In this document: positions 56,124 to 64,000 of the stretch, piece by piece
Position numbering within the stretch: the stretch's first letter is position 1
How the letters are laid out: every line of letters begins with the position of its first letter
Source of the DNA: Vibrio jasicida CAIM 1864 = LMG 25398
GTDB taxonomy: Bacteria > Pseudomonadota > Gammaproteobacteria > Enterobacterales > Vibrionaceae
Assembly (NCBI RefSeq): GCF_000400365.1
Contig: NZ_BAOG01000026.1
Span: forward strand, 31,625 to 95,624
DNA length: 64,000 bases
Direction: 5' to 3'
Notes under the pieces: generated by a model
Databases searched by the model: none
What the model was told of the DNA's origin: nothing
The model's input: only the letters and a program-made list of their open reading frames with translations
Position numbers and translations under genes: made by a program

Positions 56124-58082
56124 TTATGCGTCTTGCGTGCGACGACCACGGCCGTGACCACGTTCACCACGGTGTGCACCACGGTGATCACCACCACGGT
56201 TACGGTCGAAACGACGCTCGCCACCTTCACGGTTACCTTCGCGGTTGCCACCTTCACGGTTGCCATCGCGGTTACCACGGAAGCCACCTTCGCGACGACC
56301 GCCTTCACGACGATCACCACCACGGTTGCCGTTGCCGCCTTCACGGTTGCCACGGTAACCGCCGCCATCACGACGACCACCATCGCGACGACCACCGTCA
56401 CGACGACCGCCACCACGAGACTCACGGAAGTCATCGAAGTCACAAACTACAGCGCCAACTTCTTGTTGACGGATGCGAAGCTTGCTTAGCTTGCTTGCTG
56501 CGTCTGAAGTCATTGCTTTTGGTAGCTGAACAAATGTGTGACCTTGAGCTAGCTTAATCGCACCGATAGAGCCTTTGCCTAAACCAAGCTCGTTAGCTAG
56601 AGCACCAACGATGTCTTTCACTTGAACACCTTGCTCACGACCAACTTGAAGCTGGTAAGTATCCCAATCTTGTGTATTGAAGCTGCGACCGCCTTCACGA
56701 CCACCTTCGCGGCGCTCTTTACGACGTTGCTTGTCACGTTCAATCGCTTCAACCATTGGATCTTCGCCAATGTAGAATAGAGGACGTTTACCTTGCTGAC
56801 GCTTAAGAAGCATTGCCGCAAGCATCGCTGGGTCGATTTCTAGAGAAGTTTGTAGTTTCTCTACTAGCTCAGCGAATTTGTCTAGAGACTTGTGCTCTTT
56901 CTCAGCTTCTAGTTCAGCAGCTAGCTTGCTTAGACGAGCTTCAGCAACTTGGTCACGTAGAGGAAGTTGGATTTCTTCCATAGATGACTTAGTTACGCGC
57001 TCGATAGTGCGAAGCATGCGGATTTGGTTAGTGCGAACAAGTAGGATCGCTTTACCTTTACGTCCAGCACGGCCAGTACGACCGATACGGTGGATGTAAG
57101 ACTCAACATCGAATGGGATGTCGTAGTTAAATACGTGTGTAATACGTGGAACGTCAAGACCACGTGCAACAACGTCTGTTGCAACTAGGATGTCGATAAC
57201 ACCTTGTTTGATATGATCAACAGTACGCTCACGTAGAGACTGAGGAATATCACCGTGCAGTGCAGCAGCTTTAAAGCCACGTGCAGATAGCCAATCAGCT
57301 AGACGCTCAGTGTCTTGACGAGTACGTACGAATACGATTGACGCGTCAGTTTCTTCAGTTTCAAGAAGACGAGACATTGCTTCATCTTTCTCTACACCCT
57401 TCACTACCCAGAACTGTTGTTGAACTTTGTCTACAGTGTGGTTTTTACCAGCAACGTCAACAGTTACAGGATCACGTAGGAAGCGCTCAACAATGTTTTT
57501 CAGCATTGGTGGCATAGTTGCAGAGAATAGAACGCGTTGAGCTGATTCAGGAGCGTGCTCCATGATTGCAGTTACGTCGTCCACGAACCCCATGTTTAGC
57601 ATTTCGTCCGCTTCATCAAGTACGAAAGTGCTAACTTCGTCTAGATGTAGACGTTCACGGTTGATAAGGTCTTGAACACGGCCAGGAGTACCTACAACAA
57701 CGTGTGCACCGTTTTTAAGAGCGCGCATTTGATCCACGATAGAAGCACCACCGTAGATTTCTAGAACTTTAAGACCTTTGATATTTTTACCAAGGTTTTT
57801 CATTTCAGCCGCAACCTGAATCGCTAGCTCACGAGTTGGAGCAAGAACGATTGCTTGTGGTTTACGCTGATCAAGATCTAGCTTGTTTAGAAGAGGCAGA
57901 GAGAATGCTGCCGTTTTACCTGTACCCGTTTGTGCCTTGCCCAGCGCGTCAGCACCTTCCAATAGGTGTGGGATTGCCGCAGCCTGAATTGGAGTTGGTG
58001 ACACGAAACCCATTCCGTCTAGAGCAGAAAGGATAGAATCATTCAGAGATAAATCACTGAATTGAATAACAGAATCTTGCAT
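56124..58082 (-). CDS. deaD: ATP-dependent DEAD-box RNA helicase (DeaD/CsdA)
   Basis: 652-residue helicase that unwinds RNA, important in cold growth and ribosome assembly. Q motif near 26-34, AQTGTGKT (50-57), PTRELAIQ, DEAD (156-159), SATMP (187 on), and HRIGRTGRAGRKG. A DbpA-like RNA-binding domain follows (IVGALANELGLGKGSIG). The last 95 residues are a low-complexity RGG-like tail (GGRRD, NREGG repeats) that binds RNA non-specifically. AGGATCC precedes the ATG. It is divergent from rnb, another RNA-turnover gene; the long upstream gap fits a cold-regulated leader. Confidence 0.95.
   Translation of the reverse strand: MQDSVIQFSDLSLNDSILSALDGMGFVSPTPIQAAAIPHLLEGADALGKAQTGTGKTAAFSLPLLNKLDLDQRKPQAIVLAPTRELAIQVAAEMKNLGKNIKGLKVLEIYGGASIVDQMRALKNGAHVVVGTPGRVQDLINRERLHLDEVSTFVLDEADEMLNMGFVDDVTAIMEHAPESAQRVLFSATMPPMLKNIVERFLRDPVTVDVAGKNHTVDKVQQQFWVVKGVEKDEAMSRLLETEETDASIVFVRTRQDTERLADWLSARGFKAAALHGDIPQSLRERTVDHIKQGVIDILVATDVVARGLDVPRITHVFNYDIPFDVESYIHRIGRTGRAGRKGKAILLVRTNQIRMLRTIERVTKSSMEEIQLPLRDQVAEARLSKLAAELEAEKEHKSLDKFAELVEKLQTSLEIDPAMLAAMLLKRQQGKRPLFYIGEDPMVEAIERDKQRRKERREGGREGGRSFNTQDWDTYQLQVGREQGVQVKDIVGALANELGLGKGSIGAIKLAQGHTFVQLPKAMTSDAASKLSKLRIRQQEVGAVVCDFDDFRESRGGGRRDGGRRDGGRRDGGGYRGNREGGNGNRGGDRREGGRREGGFRGNRDGNREGGNREGNREGGERRFDRNRGGDHRGAHRGERGHGRGRRTQDA
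56366..56412. repeat. Three tandem 15-bp units in the helicase tail
   Basis: Three near-identical 15-base units (CGACGACCACCATCG type) encode GGRRD repeats in the C-terminal tail of DeaD. Such in-frame units can expand or contract by slippage. The wider stretch 56140-56430 is repetitive and GC-rich, and this leaves long open frames on both strands. Confidence 0.75.
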
Positions 58083-58461
58083 TGGGATCCTACTTAATTA
58101 AACAAAAAAACAGTCCCATATGCTCTTCCAATTCGATACTGATCCATCCAGATACTAAATCCATTCAGAAAGGAATTAGCACAGTACACAACCGCGATAA
58201 GCCATTAGGGACGACTAAGGGAGGCGGATTATTCCTTAAATGCATAAAAAAAGCTAGAAAAAATTGAATTACATCACAATTTATTCTCACTAATGGTAAT
58301 ATTCGCATAAAATTCCACCTACCCCTCCATTCTCCGTAGAGAAAAGCACCACAACGCTGTTCAATTCATCAATAATTCACAGTGAATTTGGGGGCTTTAG
58401 GTAGTAATAATAGCCCGCAATGATTATAGTGTGCCCAATTCCATTGGTAAGTTAAGAAAAG
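58083..58461. other. Divergent promoter region of deaD and rnb
   Basis: 379 bases without a protein gene. A TATAGT box at 58425-58430 could be the rnb -10. On the deaD side a run of seven T lies about 30 bases before the ribosome-binding site, without a convincing hairpin. I see no named regulatory site. Confidence 0.5.
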
Positions 58462-60465
58462 ATGTTTCAAGATAACCCTCTATTAGCTCAGCTTAAGCAA
58501 CAAATCCAAGAAAACCTGCCTAAAAAAGAAGGCTCAATCAAAGCAACCGATAAAGGCTTTGGCTTCCTGGAAGTGGACAGCAAAACCAGCTTCTTCATCC
58601 CACCAGCGTACATGAAAAAGTGCATGCACGGCGACAAAGTCGTTGCCATCATCCGCACTGAAAACGAACGTGAAGTCGCAGAACCACAAGAGCTGCTAGA
58701 ACAAGCTGTAACTCGCTTTATTGGCCGAGTAAAAATGTTCAAAGGCAAGCTAAACGTTGCACCTGATCACCCACAGCTGAAAAAGCTCTCTCTTAAAGCG
58801 AAACTAAAGAAAGGCTTAAAGCCTGACAATTTCGTTGAAGGCGACTGGGTTGTTGCTCATCTTATTCGTCACCCTCTTAAAGGTGACAACTCATTCTTCG
58901 TAGAGATTTCTGAGAAGATTACCGATGCAAACGACAAGATTGCACCTTGGTGGGTAACGCTTGCACAAAACGATTTGCCAAACTCAGAGCCTGCTGGCAT
59001 TGATAACTGGGAATTGAAAGACGATGCGGATCTAGAACGTGTTGATATGACACACGTACCTTTCGTCACCATTGACGGCGAATCAACCAAAGATATGGAC
59101 GATGCGCTGTTTGCGAAGAAGACAGAGTCTGGCGACTTTGAACTGACCATCGCAATTGCCGATCCAACTGCATACATTACACCAGAAGACGAAATGGATA
59201 AGGTTGCACGTGAACGTGGTTACACTATCTACCTTCCAGGTCGTAACATTCCTATGCTTCCACGTGACCTTGCAGATAACCTATGTTCACTGATTGAAGA
59301 TGAAGTACGCCCTGCGATTTGCTGTACTGTGACAGTAAGCAAAGAAGGTGTCGTTGGTGATGACATCAACTTCTTCGCAGCAAACATTAAGTCTCATGCG
59401 CGCCTTGCTTATGACAATGTGTCAGATTGGCTAGAAAACGGCAGCTCAGACAAGTGGCAACCATCAGAAGAAATCGCAACCATCGTTCGTGACCTATATG
59501 ACTTTTCTCTTGCTCGCGCTGATTGGCGAGAAAAGAATGCCGTAATCTTCCCAGATCGCCCAGACTACCGTTTTGAACTAAGCGAAGACAACGACGTTAT
59601 TGCAATTCACGCGGACATGCGCCGCAGCGCAAACCGTCTTGTAGAAGAATCGATGATCACTGCAAACATCTGTGCAGGCCGTACACTACGTGACAAATTT
59701 GAAACGGGCGTGTTCAACACACACGCTGGCTTGAAAGCTGAGAAAATCGAAGAAGTCGTTCAAATGGTAAATCCTGAGGGTACACTTGAATTCACAGCAG
59801 AATCAGTTGCGACACTAGAAGGCTTTGCGGCACTTCGTCGTTGGTTGGGCGAACAAGAAACGACATACCTAGATAACCGTATCCGTAAATTCCAAACGTA
59901 CAGTGAAGTAGGCAACCAACCACTTCCTCACTACGCAATGGGTCTAGATATCTACGCGACTTGGACTTCACCAATTCGTAAATACGGCGACATGATCAAC
60001 CACCGCATGCTGAAAGCCGTTATTCTTGGCAAAGAACCGGTTCAAACACCTGATGATGAAGTCGGCGAAGAATTAGCACTGCACCGTAAGCACCACAAAA
60101 TTGCCGAGCGAAACGTGTCAGATTGGTTATATGCTCGTACTCTTGCAGAAGAGCCAAGTAAGAAAACGTGTTTCACAGGTGAGATTTTCGATATTAATCG
60201 TGCTGGTGCACGTGTTCGACTTCTCGAAAATGGCGCAGCGGCCTTTATTCCTGGTAGCTTGATTCTTGATAATAAAGAAAGAATTGAGTGTAACGGTGAC
60301 AACGGTACCATTTCTATCGATAAAGAAGTGGTATACAAACTGGGTGATACATTGGAAATTGTTCTTTCGGACGTAAACCAAGAAAACCGCAGTTTAGTTG
60401 CAAAACCGACCCAGGTATTCGCTGATAAGCCAGCGACACAAACAGAAGAATCTGTAAGTGAATAA
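58462..60465 (+). CDS. rnb: Exoribonuclease II
   Basis: 667-residue 3'-5' exoribonuclease. The start [14 protein letters not shown] matches E. coli RNase II. Two cold-shock domains precede the RNB domain, whose catalytic aspartates are D205, D211, D213 and D214 in [17 protein letters not shown]-terminal S1 domain follows ([22 protein letters not shown]), with a short acidic tail. A terminator lies 16 bases after the stop. Confidence 0.96.
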   Translation: MFQDNPLLAQLKQQIQENLPKKEGSIKATDKGFGFLEVDSKTSFFIPPAYMKKCMHGDKVVAIIRTENEREVAEPQELLEQAVTRFIGRVKMFKGKLNVAPDHPQLKKLSLKAKLKKGLKPDNFVEGDWVVAHLIRHPLKGDNSFFVEISEKITDANDKIAPWWVTLAQNDLPNSEPAGIDNWELKDDADLERVDMTHVPFVTIDGESTKDMDDALFAKKTESGDFELTIAIADPTAYITPEDEMDKVARERGYTIYLPGRNIPMLPRDLADNLCSLIEDEVRPAICCTVTVSKEGVVGDDINFFAANIKSHARLAYDNVSDWLENGSSDKWQPSEEIATIVRDLYDFSLARADWREKNAVIFPDRPDYRFELSEDNDVIAIHADMRRSANRLVEESMITANICAGRTLRDKFETGVFNTHAGLKAEKIEEVVQMVNPEGTLEFTAESVATLEGFAALRRWLGEQETTYLDNRIRKFQTYSEVGNQPLPHYAMGLDIYATWTSPIRKYGDMINHRMLKAVILGKEPVQTPDDEVGEELALHRKHHKIAERNVSDWLYARTLAEEPSKKTCFTGEIFDINRAGARVRLLENGAAAFIPGSLILDNKERIECNGDNGTISIDKEVVYKLGDTLEIVLSDVNQENRSLVAKPTQVFADKPATQTEESVSE

Positions 60466-60480
60466 TACCGGTTAAAGTTT

Positions 60481-60504
60481 AAAGGCGCTCAACTGAGCGC
60501 CTTT
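60481..60504 (+). terminator. Intrinsic terminator of rnb
   Basis: Perfect 10-bp stem AAAGGCGCTC / GAGCGCCTTT with loop AACT, followed by T-rich sequence. Strong rho-independent form. Confidence 0.92.
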
Positions 60505-60537
60505 TTTATTTGTCATGTAAAAACGATAAGAACGAAT

Positions 60538-61332
60538 ATGCCGAACATTGAGATCATTCGCTTTAATCACTTCACTGCTCGCAAAAGTGAACGCTACACC
60601 GCCACCCACAACGGGTTATATGTTGTTGAGGAAGGCACCCTTGTTATCAACCAGCCAAGTGGCGAACAATTTGAACTGAAAGCAGGAGATTTCACCCTTT
60701 ATAACTCAGCGGACTTAAGAAGTGCAGAAGCCAAACCTGGCGGTTTTAAAGCGATTGCCTTGGTCTTTGACATTGGTTTGTTCAGTGAATTCAAATCGGC
60801 CCACCCTACGATTACATCAGACACCGACGATCGTCGCTTTTATCCATTTTCAGCTCAAGGCCACCTAGTTATCTCGCAGCTTAAGAGCGCGTTAATTGAA
60901 TTAGCAGATAACAAAGCACCACAATACGCTCAAAGCCATATTGCCCTCGCCCTGTTGTCACTGATGGTAGAAGTTCAGCCAGACATCTTATCTATCATTG
61001 ATGATGCAAGCAGCCTAACCGCGTCTCAGAAGGCGATTAAGTATATTGAAAAGAACATAGAAAAAGACATCACGTTAGAAGCGTTAGCAACGCACATGAG
61101 TATGTCTATCGCCACACTCAAGCGTAGATTGGCAGCGGAGAACCTTTCGTTCTCTCATATTTTGAAAGTGAAGCGCATCAACCATGCAGCAACCCAACTT
61201 CGTGTCTCTCAGAAATCCATTACTCAAATTGCCTTTGAATCTGGGTTTAAAAGCGCAGCACATTTTAGTACCGCATTTAAATCGATTTACAGCATCACGC
61301 CAAAAGAGTTTCGTAGCCAAATCGCAAAATAA
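60538..61332 (+). CDS. AraC-family transcriptional regulator
   Basis: 264-residue regulator. Residues 1-140 are a cupin-like sensing domain (GLYVVEEGTLVINQPSGEQFELKAG) and 165-262 the double helix-turn-helix (ITLEALATHMSMSIATLKRRL, SITQIAFESGFKSAAHFSTAFKS). Organisation recalls ExsA/ToxT-like AraC proteins but nothing nearby indicates its targets. Single gene between rnb and the DUF3024 gene. Confidence 0.88.
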   Translation: MPNIEIIRFNHFTARKSERYTATHNGLYVVEEGTLVINQPSGEQFELKAGDFTLYNSADLRSAEAKPGGFKAIALVFDIGLFSEFKSAHPTITSDTDDRRFYPFSAQGHLVISQLKSALIELADNKAPQYAQSHIALALLSLMVEVQPDILSIIDDASSLTASQKAIKYIEKNIEKDITLEALATHMSMSIATLKRRLAAENLSFSHILKVKRINHAATQLRVSQKSITQIAFESGFKSAAHFSTAFKSIYSITPKEFRSQIAK

Positions 61333-61356
61333 TAGGGGTTGAAGATAAGTTAGCCA

Positions 61357-61713
61357 TCAATCCCAAAAACACGCTTGAGGATCGCTTTCCAGTTCGGCGA
61401 GAAGCACCTCAAGCGTTTGACTACTTGGTAGCTTCTCGTAAGGTATCCATACCACTTCTTCTTCACGATAGATCGGAACATAAAAGCACCAAAGTTGAGT
61501 TTTAGCATCAAATAGGATTTTAGCGATGGGAGATGTGTACTCACTGTGTTGTGAATCAAGTAAGAAGTGCGCATGATAAAGCTCGACACCGTTCTCTATA
61601 GGCTCGTACAAGCACTTCCCCAGCGCTTCTACTGGCAAATTGACATTTCGTCTAGCGCAAAGCGTTTGAACCAACTTATGTAGGCGACTGGTCGCCATTT
61701 GAGACACGGACAT
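61357..61713 (-). CDS. DUF3024-like protein
   Basis: 118-residue soluble protein that I assign to DUF3024 from the pattern SPIAKILFDAKTQLWCFYVP, then VWIPYEKLPSSQTLEVLLAELESDPQACFWD; the C-terminal D-x-x-x-C-F-x motif is typical. Function unknown. It converges on the AraC gene and is divergent from the PstS-type gene. Confidence 0.7.
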   Translation of the reverse strand: MSVSQMATSRLHKLVQTLCARRNVNLPVEALGKCLYEPIENGVELYHAHFLLDSQHSEYTSPIAKILFDAKTQLWCFYVPIYREEEVVWIPYEKLPSSQTLEVLLAELESDPQACFWD

Positions 61714-61886
61714 GAGCGTACTCCTGATATGTTGTTCTTAGTATATACCCAAGTGCCTGAGAGAGGCAGAAATCACCATCGGGCATACGCCCGCTCAAGT
61801 CTAGAATAGCATCGCATTTGATGCCGAAAAGCTAACTGCGTCACCTCTTTCACTTCAAATCAGTGAAACCCTCCCATCCGATATTA

Positions 61887-61900
61887 TTGATAGTTATCAA
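61887..61900. promoter_or_regulatory. Consensus FNR box upstream of the PstS-type gene
   Basis: TTGAT-AGTT-ATCAA is an exact match to the FNR consensus. It lies 112 bases before the PstS-type start at 62012 and 174 bases before the divergent DUF3024 start. A TATGAT box at 61973-61978 is a possible -10 for the PstS-type gene, so the site would be about -90 relative to that start. Confidence 0.55.
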
Positions 61901-62011
61901 CATAAAACGAGCGCAATCGATAATTCGCTATGGATATCAATCTGCATTCACAAAAGTGTAACCTGAACGAAATATGATGAGCGCTGCGATATACCGTATA
62001 TGGAGTTCAAT

Positions 62012-62839
62012 ATGTTACGTTTTACTGTGGCAACTGTATTAGCCATGGCTCTTTCCCTTCCTTCTGCTGTGGCAAAAGAAGTGAATATTTCAGGTTCTAC
62101 TTCCGTTGCACGAGTAATGGATGTACTTGCAGAAGAATATAATAAAACACACCCTGATGATTATATTGCCGTGCAAGGTATTGGCTCAACCGCTGGTATC
62201 ACTATGGTAAATAAAGGTGTGGTTGAGATGGGGATGAGCTCTCGCTATTTAACAGAAAGAGAGAAAGGAGAAGACTTAAACGTATTCCCTATCGCTTATG
62301 ATGGTCTTGCTGTTGTTGTTAACCGCACTAACTCTGTAGCCAACCTTTCGGAACAACAACTGTTTGATATCTACAAAGGTAAAGTCGACAACTGGAAGCA
62401 AGTTGGCGGTACAGACCAACCTATCGCAGTCGTCACTCGTGAAGCCTCTTCCGGTTCTCGTTACAGCTTTGAAAGTCTACTTGGATTAACCAAGATCGTG
62501 AACGACCGCCTGGTCTCTGATATCAATCCGAACAACCTTGTCGTCAACAGCAATAGCATGGTAAAAACCATCGTAAACCATAACCCTCACGCGATTGGTT
62601 TTATCTCTGTTGGCTCAGTTGACCGGTCAATAAAAGCGATTCAATTTGAAGGCACTGCTCCTACAGCGAGCAATATCGCTAACCACAAATACAAGTTAGC
62701 TCGCCCATTTTTAGTTCTGTACAAGGTAGATGGATTGGAAAAAGCAGGTAAAGACTTCGTGAAGTTTCTGAAGTCGCAAGAAGGTCAAAAAGCGATTGCA
62801 GATTACGGTTACACACCGGTAAAAAGCTTCAATCAGTAA
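62012..62839 (+). CDS. pstS: PstS-type phosphate-binding periplasmic protein
   Basis: 275-residue periplasmic binding protein of the phosphate ABC importer family. Signal peptide about 1-20 (MALSLPSAVAKE). Phosphate-contact loops NISGSTSVARVMDVL, GIGSTAGITMVN and TREASSGSRYSFE are conserved. GGAG lies six bases before ATG 62012; the four-codon-longer start at 62000 overlaps that site and is rejected. No pstCAB or phoU genes follow, so it is a lone binding protein. No clear Pho box; an FNR box lies upstream instead. Confidence 0.88.
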   Translation: MLRFTVATVLAMALSLPSAVAKEVNISGSTSVARVMDVLAEEYNKTHPDDYIAVQGIGSTAGITMVNKGVVEMGMSSRYLTEREKGEDLNVFPIAYDGLAVVVNRTNSVANLSEQQLFDIYKGKVDNWKQVGGTDQPIAVVTREASSGSRYSFESLLGLTKIVNDRLVSDINPNNLVVNSNSMVKTIVNHNPHAIGFISVGSVDRSIKAIQFEGTAPTASNIANHKYKLARPFLVLYKVDGLEKAGKDFVKFLKSQEGQKAIADYGYTPVKSFNQ

Positions 62840-62852
62840 ACCGCGGATACAA

Positions 62853-62884
62853 AAAAAAGAGAGCCTAGTTGAGCTCTCTTTTTT
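62853..62884. terminator. Bidirectional terminator between pstS and the MaoC gene
   Basis: 12-bp stem AAAAAAGAGAGC / GCTCTCTTTTTT with an 8-base loop, placed between two convergent genes and T-rich on both strands. Confidence 0.85.
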
Positions 62885-62905
62885 GTTTGAATCTTTTTAT
62901 TCCGA

Positions 62906-63586
62906 TTAGAAGTGCAACTGAATCACAGAAACAACTACCGCTCCAGGTCGACGAATACCTTCAATTTCTACTTTGATTTCACGCTCAATCTCAAGGCCTT
63001 TCTTGATTGGTGTGATTTTAGTAAGCGTACTTGATGCACGTACATTGTTACCCGCCTTCACAGGGTACGGGAAACGTACTTGGTTTAAACCTAGGTTCAC
63101 GACCAACTTTGCTGTTGGGAACATTGGTTTTTCTGGATCAACAGAGTCTGTCAGCTTCGGCAAAAGCGCCAGCGTCAGGAAACCATGAGCAATCGTAGTT
63201 TTAAATGGTGATTCTGTTGAAGCACGTTCTGGGTCGGTGTGGATCCATTGCATGTCTTCCGTTACCGAACCAAATTGGTTGATACGTTCTTGAGAAACAT
63301 GAACCCAATCACCCACGTGGATCACCTCACCAACCTTGTCGCTCAACTCATCGAAAAGCACTTGTGCTTCTGGTTTTAGGACAATTGGATCAGGTTGAGA
63401 AATCACTTCCTCATTCACAGCAGGCTGCTGATGATCACGTACTTTAGAAAAAAGAAAGCTGCTTTGTGCTCGACCTAAAAAGTCACCCCAATAATCGCGT
63501 AGCGTTGGAGACATCCAATTCATAAACTCTGATTGGTGAGCAGAGATCGCACCAACTTTGTCTTTAAATAGATTCGTGACTTTCAT
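62906..63586 (-). CDS. MaoC-family (R)-specific enoyl-CoA hydratase-like protein
   Basis: 226-residue protein with an N-terminal helical region of about 75 residues, phasin-like in character, and a C-terminal hot-dog MaoC domain. The hydratase motif has D111 and H116 (TEDMQWIHTDPERA), followed by FKTTIAHGFLTLALLP. Such enzymes hydrate trans-2-enoyl-CoA to (R)-3-hydroxyacyl-CoA, often feeding polyhydroxyalkanoate synthesis. No pha genes are in the window, so the role is inferred from family only. Confidence 0.85.
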   Translation of the reverse strand: MKVTNLFKDKVGAISAHQSEFMNWMSPTLRDYWGDFLGRAQSSFLFSKVRDHQQPAVNEEVISQPDPIVLKPEAQVLFDELSDKVGEVIHVGDWVHVSQERINQFGSVTEDMQWIHTDPERASTESPFKTTIAHGFLTLALLPKLTDSVDPEKPMFPTAKLVVNLGLNQVRFPYPVKAGNNVRASSTLTKITPIKKGLEIEREIKVEIEGIRRPGAVVVSVIQLHF

Positions 63587-63916
63587 AAAAACCCTTCGAT
63601 AAATTCAAGCACAACTGGCTATACCAGTTAATTTTGAATTAACTCACACTATGTTGCAAATACTTTCGGGCGAACACATGTATACTCAAAGTCATTTACT
63701 TCTTACTTTTCATAAAGATAGCAATAAAACACTATTTTATTAAGTAACCACAACATAAAGTAAATACTCTACAATATATCGTAACAATCATCTTTTCTAC
63801 GGTAATTTGTGATATTCACCTTCTAGAAGTGTGACTATAAAACGCGCAAACAGTTCTTTTAGATGAAATCAATACTTTACAACGTTTTCTACTCACCCTA
63901 TTATACGTCCCGCAAC
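63587..63916. other. Gap between MaoC gene and tRNA-Ser
   Basis: Contains the MaoC gene promoter region and the tRNA promoter (63876-63904). Otherwise AT-rich with no gene or repeat that I can support. Confidence 0.55.
63876..63904 (+). promoter_or_regulatory. tRNA-Ser promoter
   Basis: TTTACA (63876-63881) and TATTAT (63899-63904) with the optimal 17-base spacer, 12 bases before the mature 5' end. A GC-rich run (CGTCCCGC) follows the -10, as in stringently controlled stable-RNA promoters. Confidence 0.75.
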
Positions 63917-64000
63917 GGAGAGATGGCTGAGTGGTTGAAAGCACCGGTCTTGAAAACCGGCATACGTTAATAGCGTATCTAGGGTTCAAATCCCTATCTC
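63917..64000 (+). tRNA. tRNA-Ser(UGA), 3' end cut by window edge
   Basis: Acceptor strand GGAGAGA, D-arm with GGCTGAGTGG, anticodon stem CCGGT/ACCGG closing the loop CTTGAAA (anticodon TGA, reads UCA), a long class II variable arm and T-arm TAGGG-TTCAAAT-CCCTA. The window ends in the 3' acceptor strand after CTC, so the last acceptor bases, discriminator and CCA are missing. Confidence 0.95.

Noticed and set aside
56102..56557. Long open frames on both strands opposite and alongside the helicase C-terminus
   Set aside because: They arise from the repetitive GC-rich codons of the RGG-like tail; translations are low-complexity (V/T/A or H/G repeats) with no ribosome-binding site.
61940..62000. 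Pho box upstream of the PstS-type gene
   Set aside because: TGTAAC and similar fragments occur but I could not align two TGTCA-type repeats with the required 11-base period.

Overview
The window looks like part of a Vibrio genome, closest in character to the Harveyi clade. The evidence is a secreted M4 metalloprotease, a vibrio-type M28 aminopeptidase, a complete cyo operon, acetate kinase, the DeaD/RNase II pair and moderate GC content. Chromosome II is an inference from this gene mix. I recognise 56 protein genes, one tRNA-Ser cut by the right edge, about ten intrinsic-terminator-like hairpins and several operator-like dyads. I see no insertion sequence, integrase, prophage, CRISPR array or rRNA.

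Layout. 1-2218: arginine ABC importer genes artP-artI-artQ, with the operon continuing off the left edge. 2521-5946: a PAS-GGDEF diguanylate cyclase and a large secreted EF-hand protein of unknown function. 6152-12785: two orphan glycine-betaine-type binding proteins, two LysR regulators, a tandem pair of periplasmic DUF1254/DUF1214 proteins and a SnoaL-like protein. 12929-16869: secreted M28 aminopeptidase and M4 protease. 16870-17699: AT-rich, largely gene-free. 17700-26063: a six-gene operon (RidA, aldehyde dehydrogenase, M19-like protein, BCCT carrier, two proteins of unknown function) with a divergent LysR gene. It reads as a catabolic pathway for a betaine-like solute that I cannot assign. 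26127-28784: an Old-Yellow-Enzyme-type oxidoreductase, then an AT-rich two-gene cassette resembling a lysozyme effector and its periplasmic immunity protein. 28917-33621: cyoABCDE, the bo3 quinol oxidase and heme O synthase.

34535-47518 is a branched-chain amino acid catabolic region. A minus-strand operon (thiolase, mmsA, acyl-CoA dehydrogenase, enoyl-CoA hydratase, HIBYL-CoA hydrolase, mmsB, SDR) serves valine. The plus-strand liuR-liuABC-liuE serves leucine. The biotin-carrying subunit gene liuD is absent from its usual place. 47515-49533: two membrane-protein genes and a 56-residue membrane peptide with a perfect ribosome-binding site. 49931-54484: a cytochrome c followed by a cbb3-type oxidase operon whose ccoP is fused to a tri-heme dehydrogenase cytochrome. 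54567-63586: ackA, deaD, rnb, an AraC regulator, DUF3024, a PstS-type protein and a MaoC hydratase. 63917-64000: tRNA-Ser(UGA).

The most unusual content is the betaine-like operon with a degenerate M19 enzyme, the five-heme CcoP fusion, the effector/immunity-like cassette, the missing liuD, and several well-formed unassigned operators: the cyoA upstream dyad cluster, back-to-back LysR dyads at 25103-25139, a consensus FNR box before pstS, and a MerR-type promoter before the valine operon.
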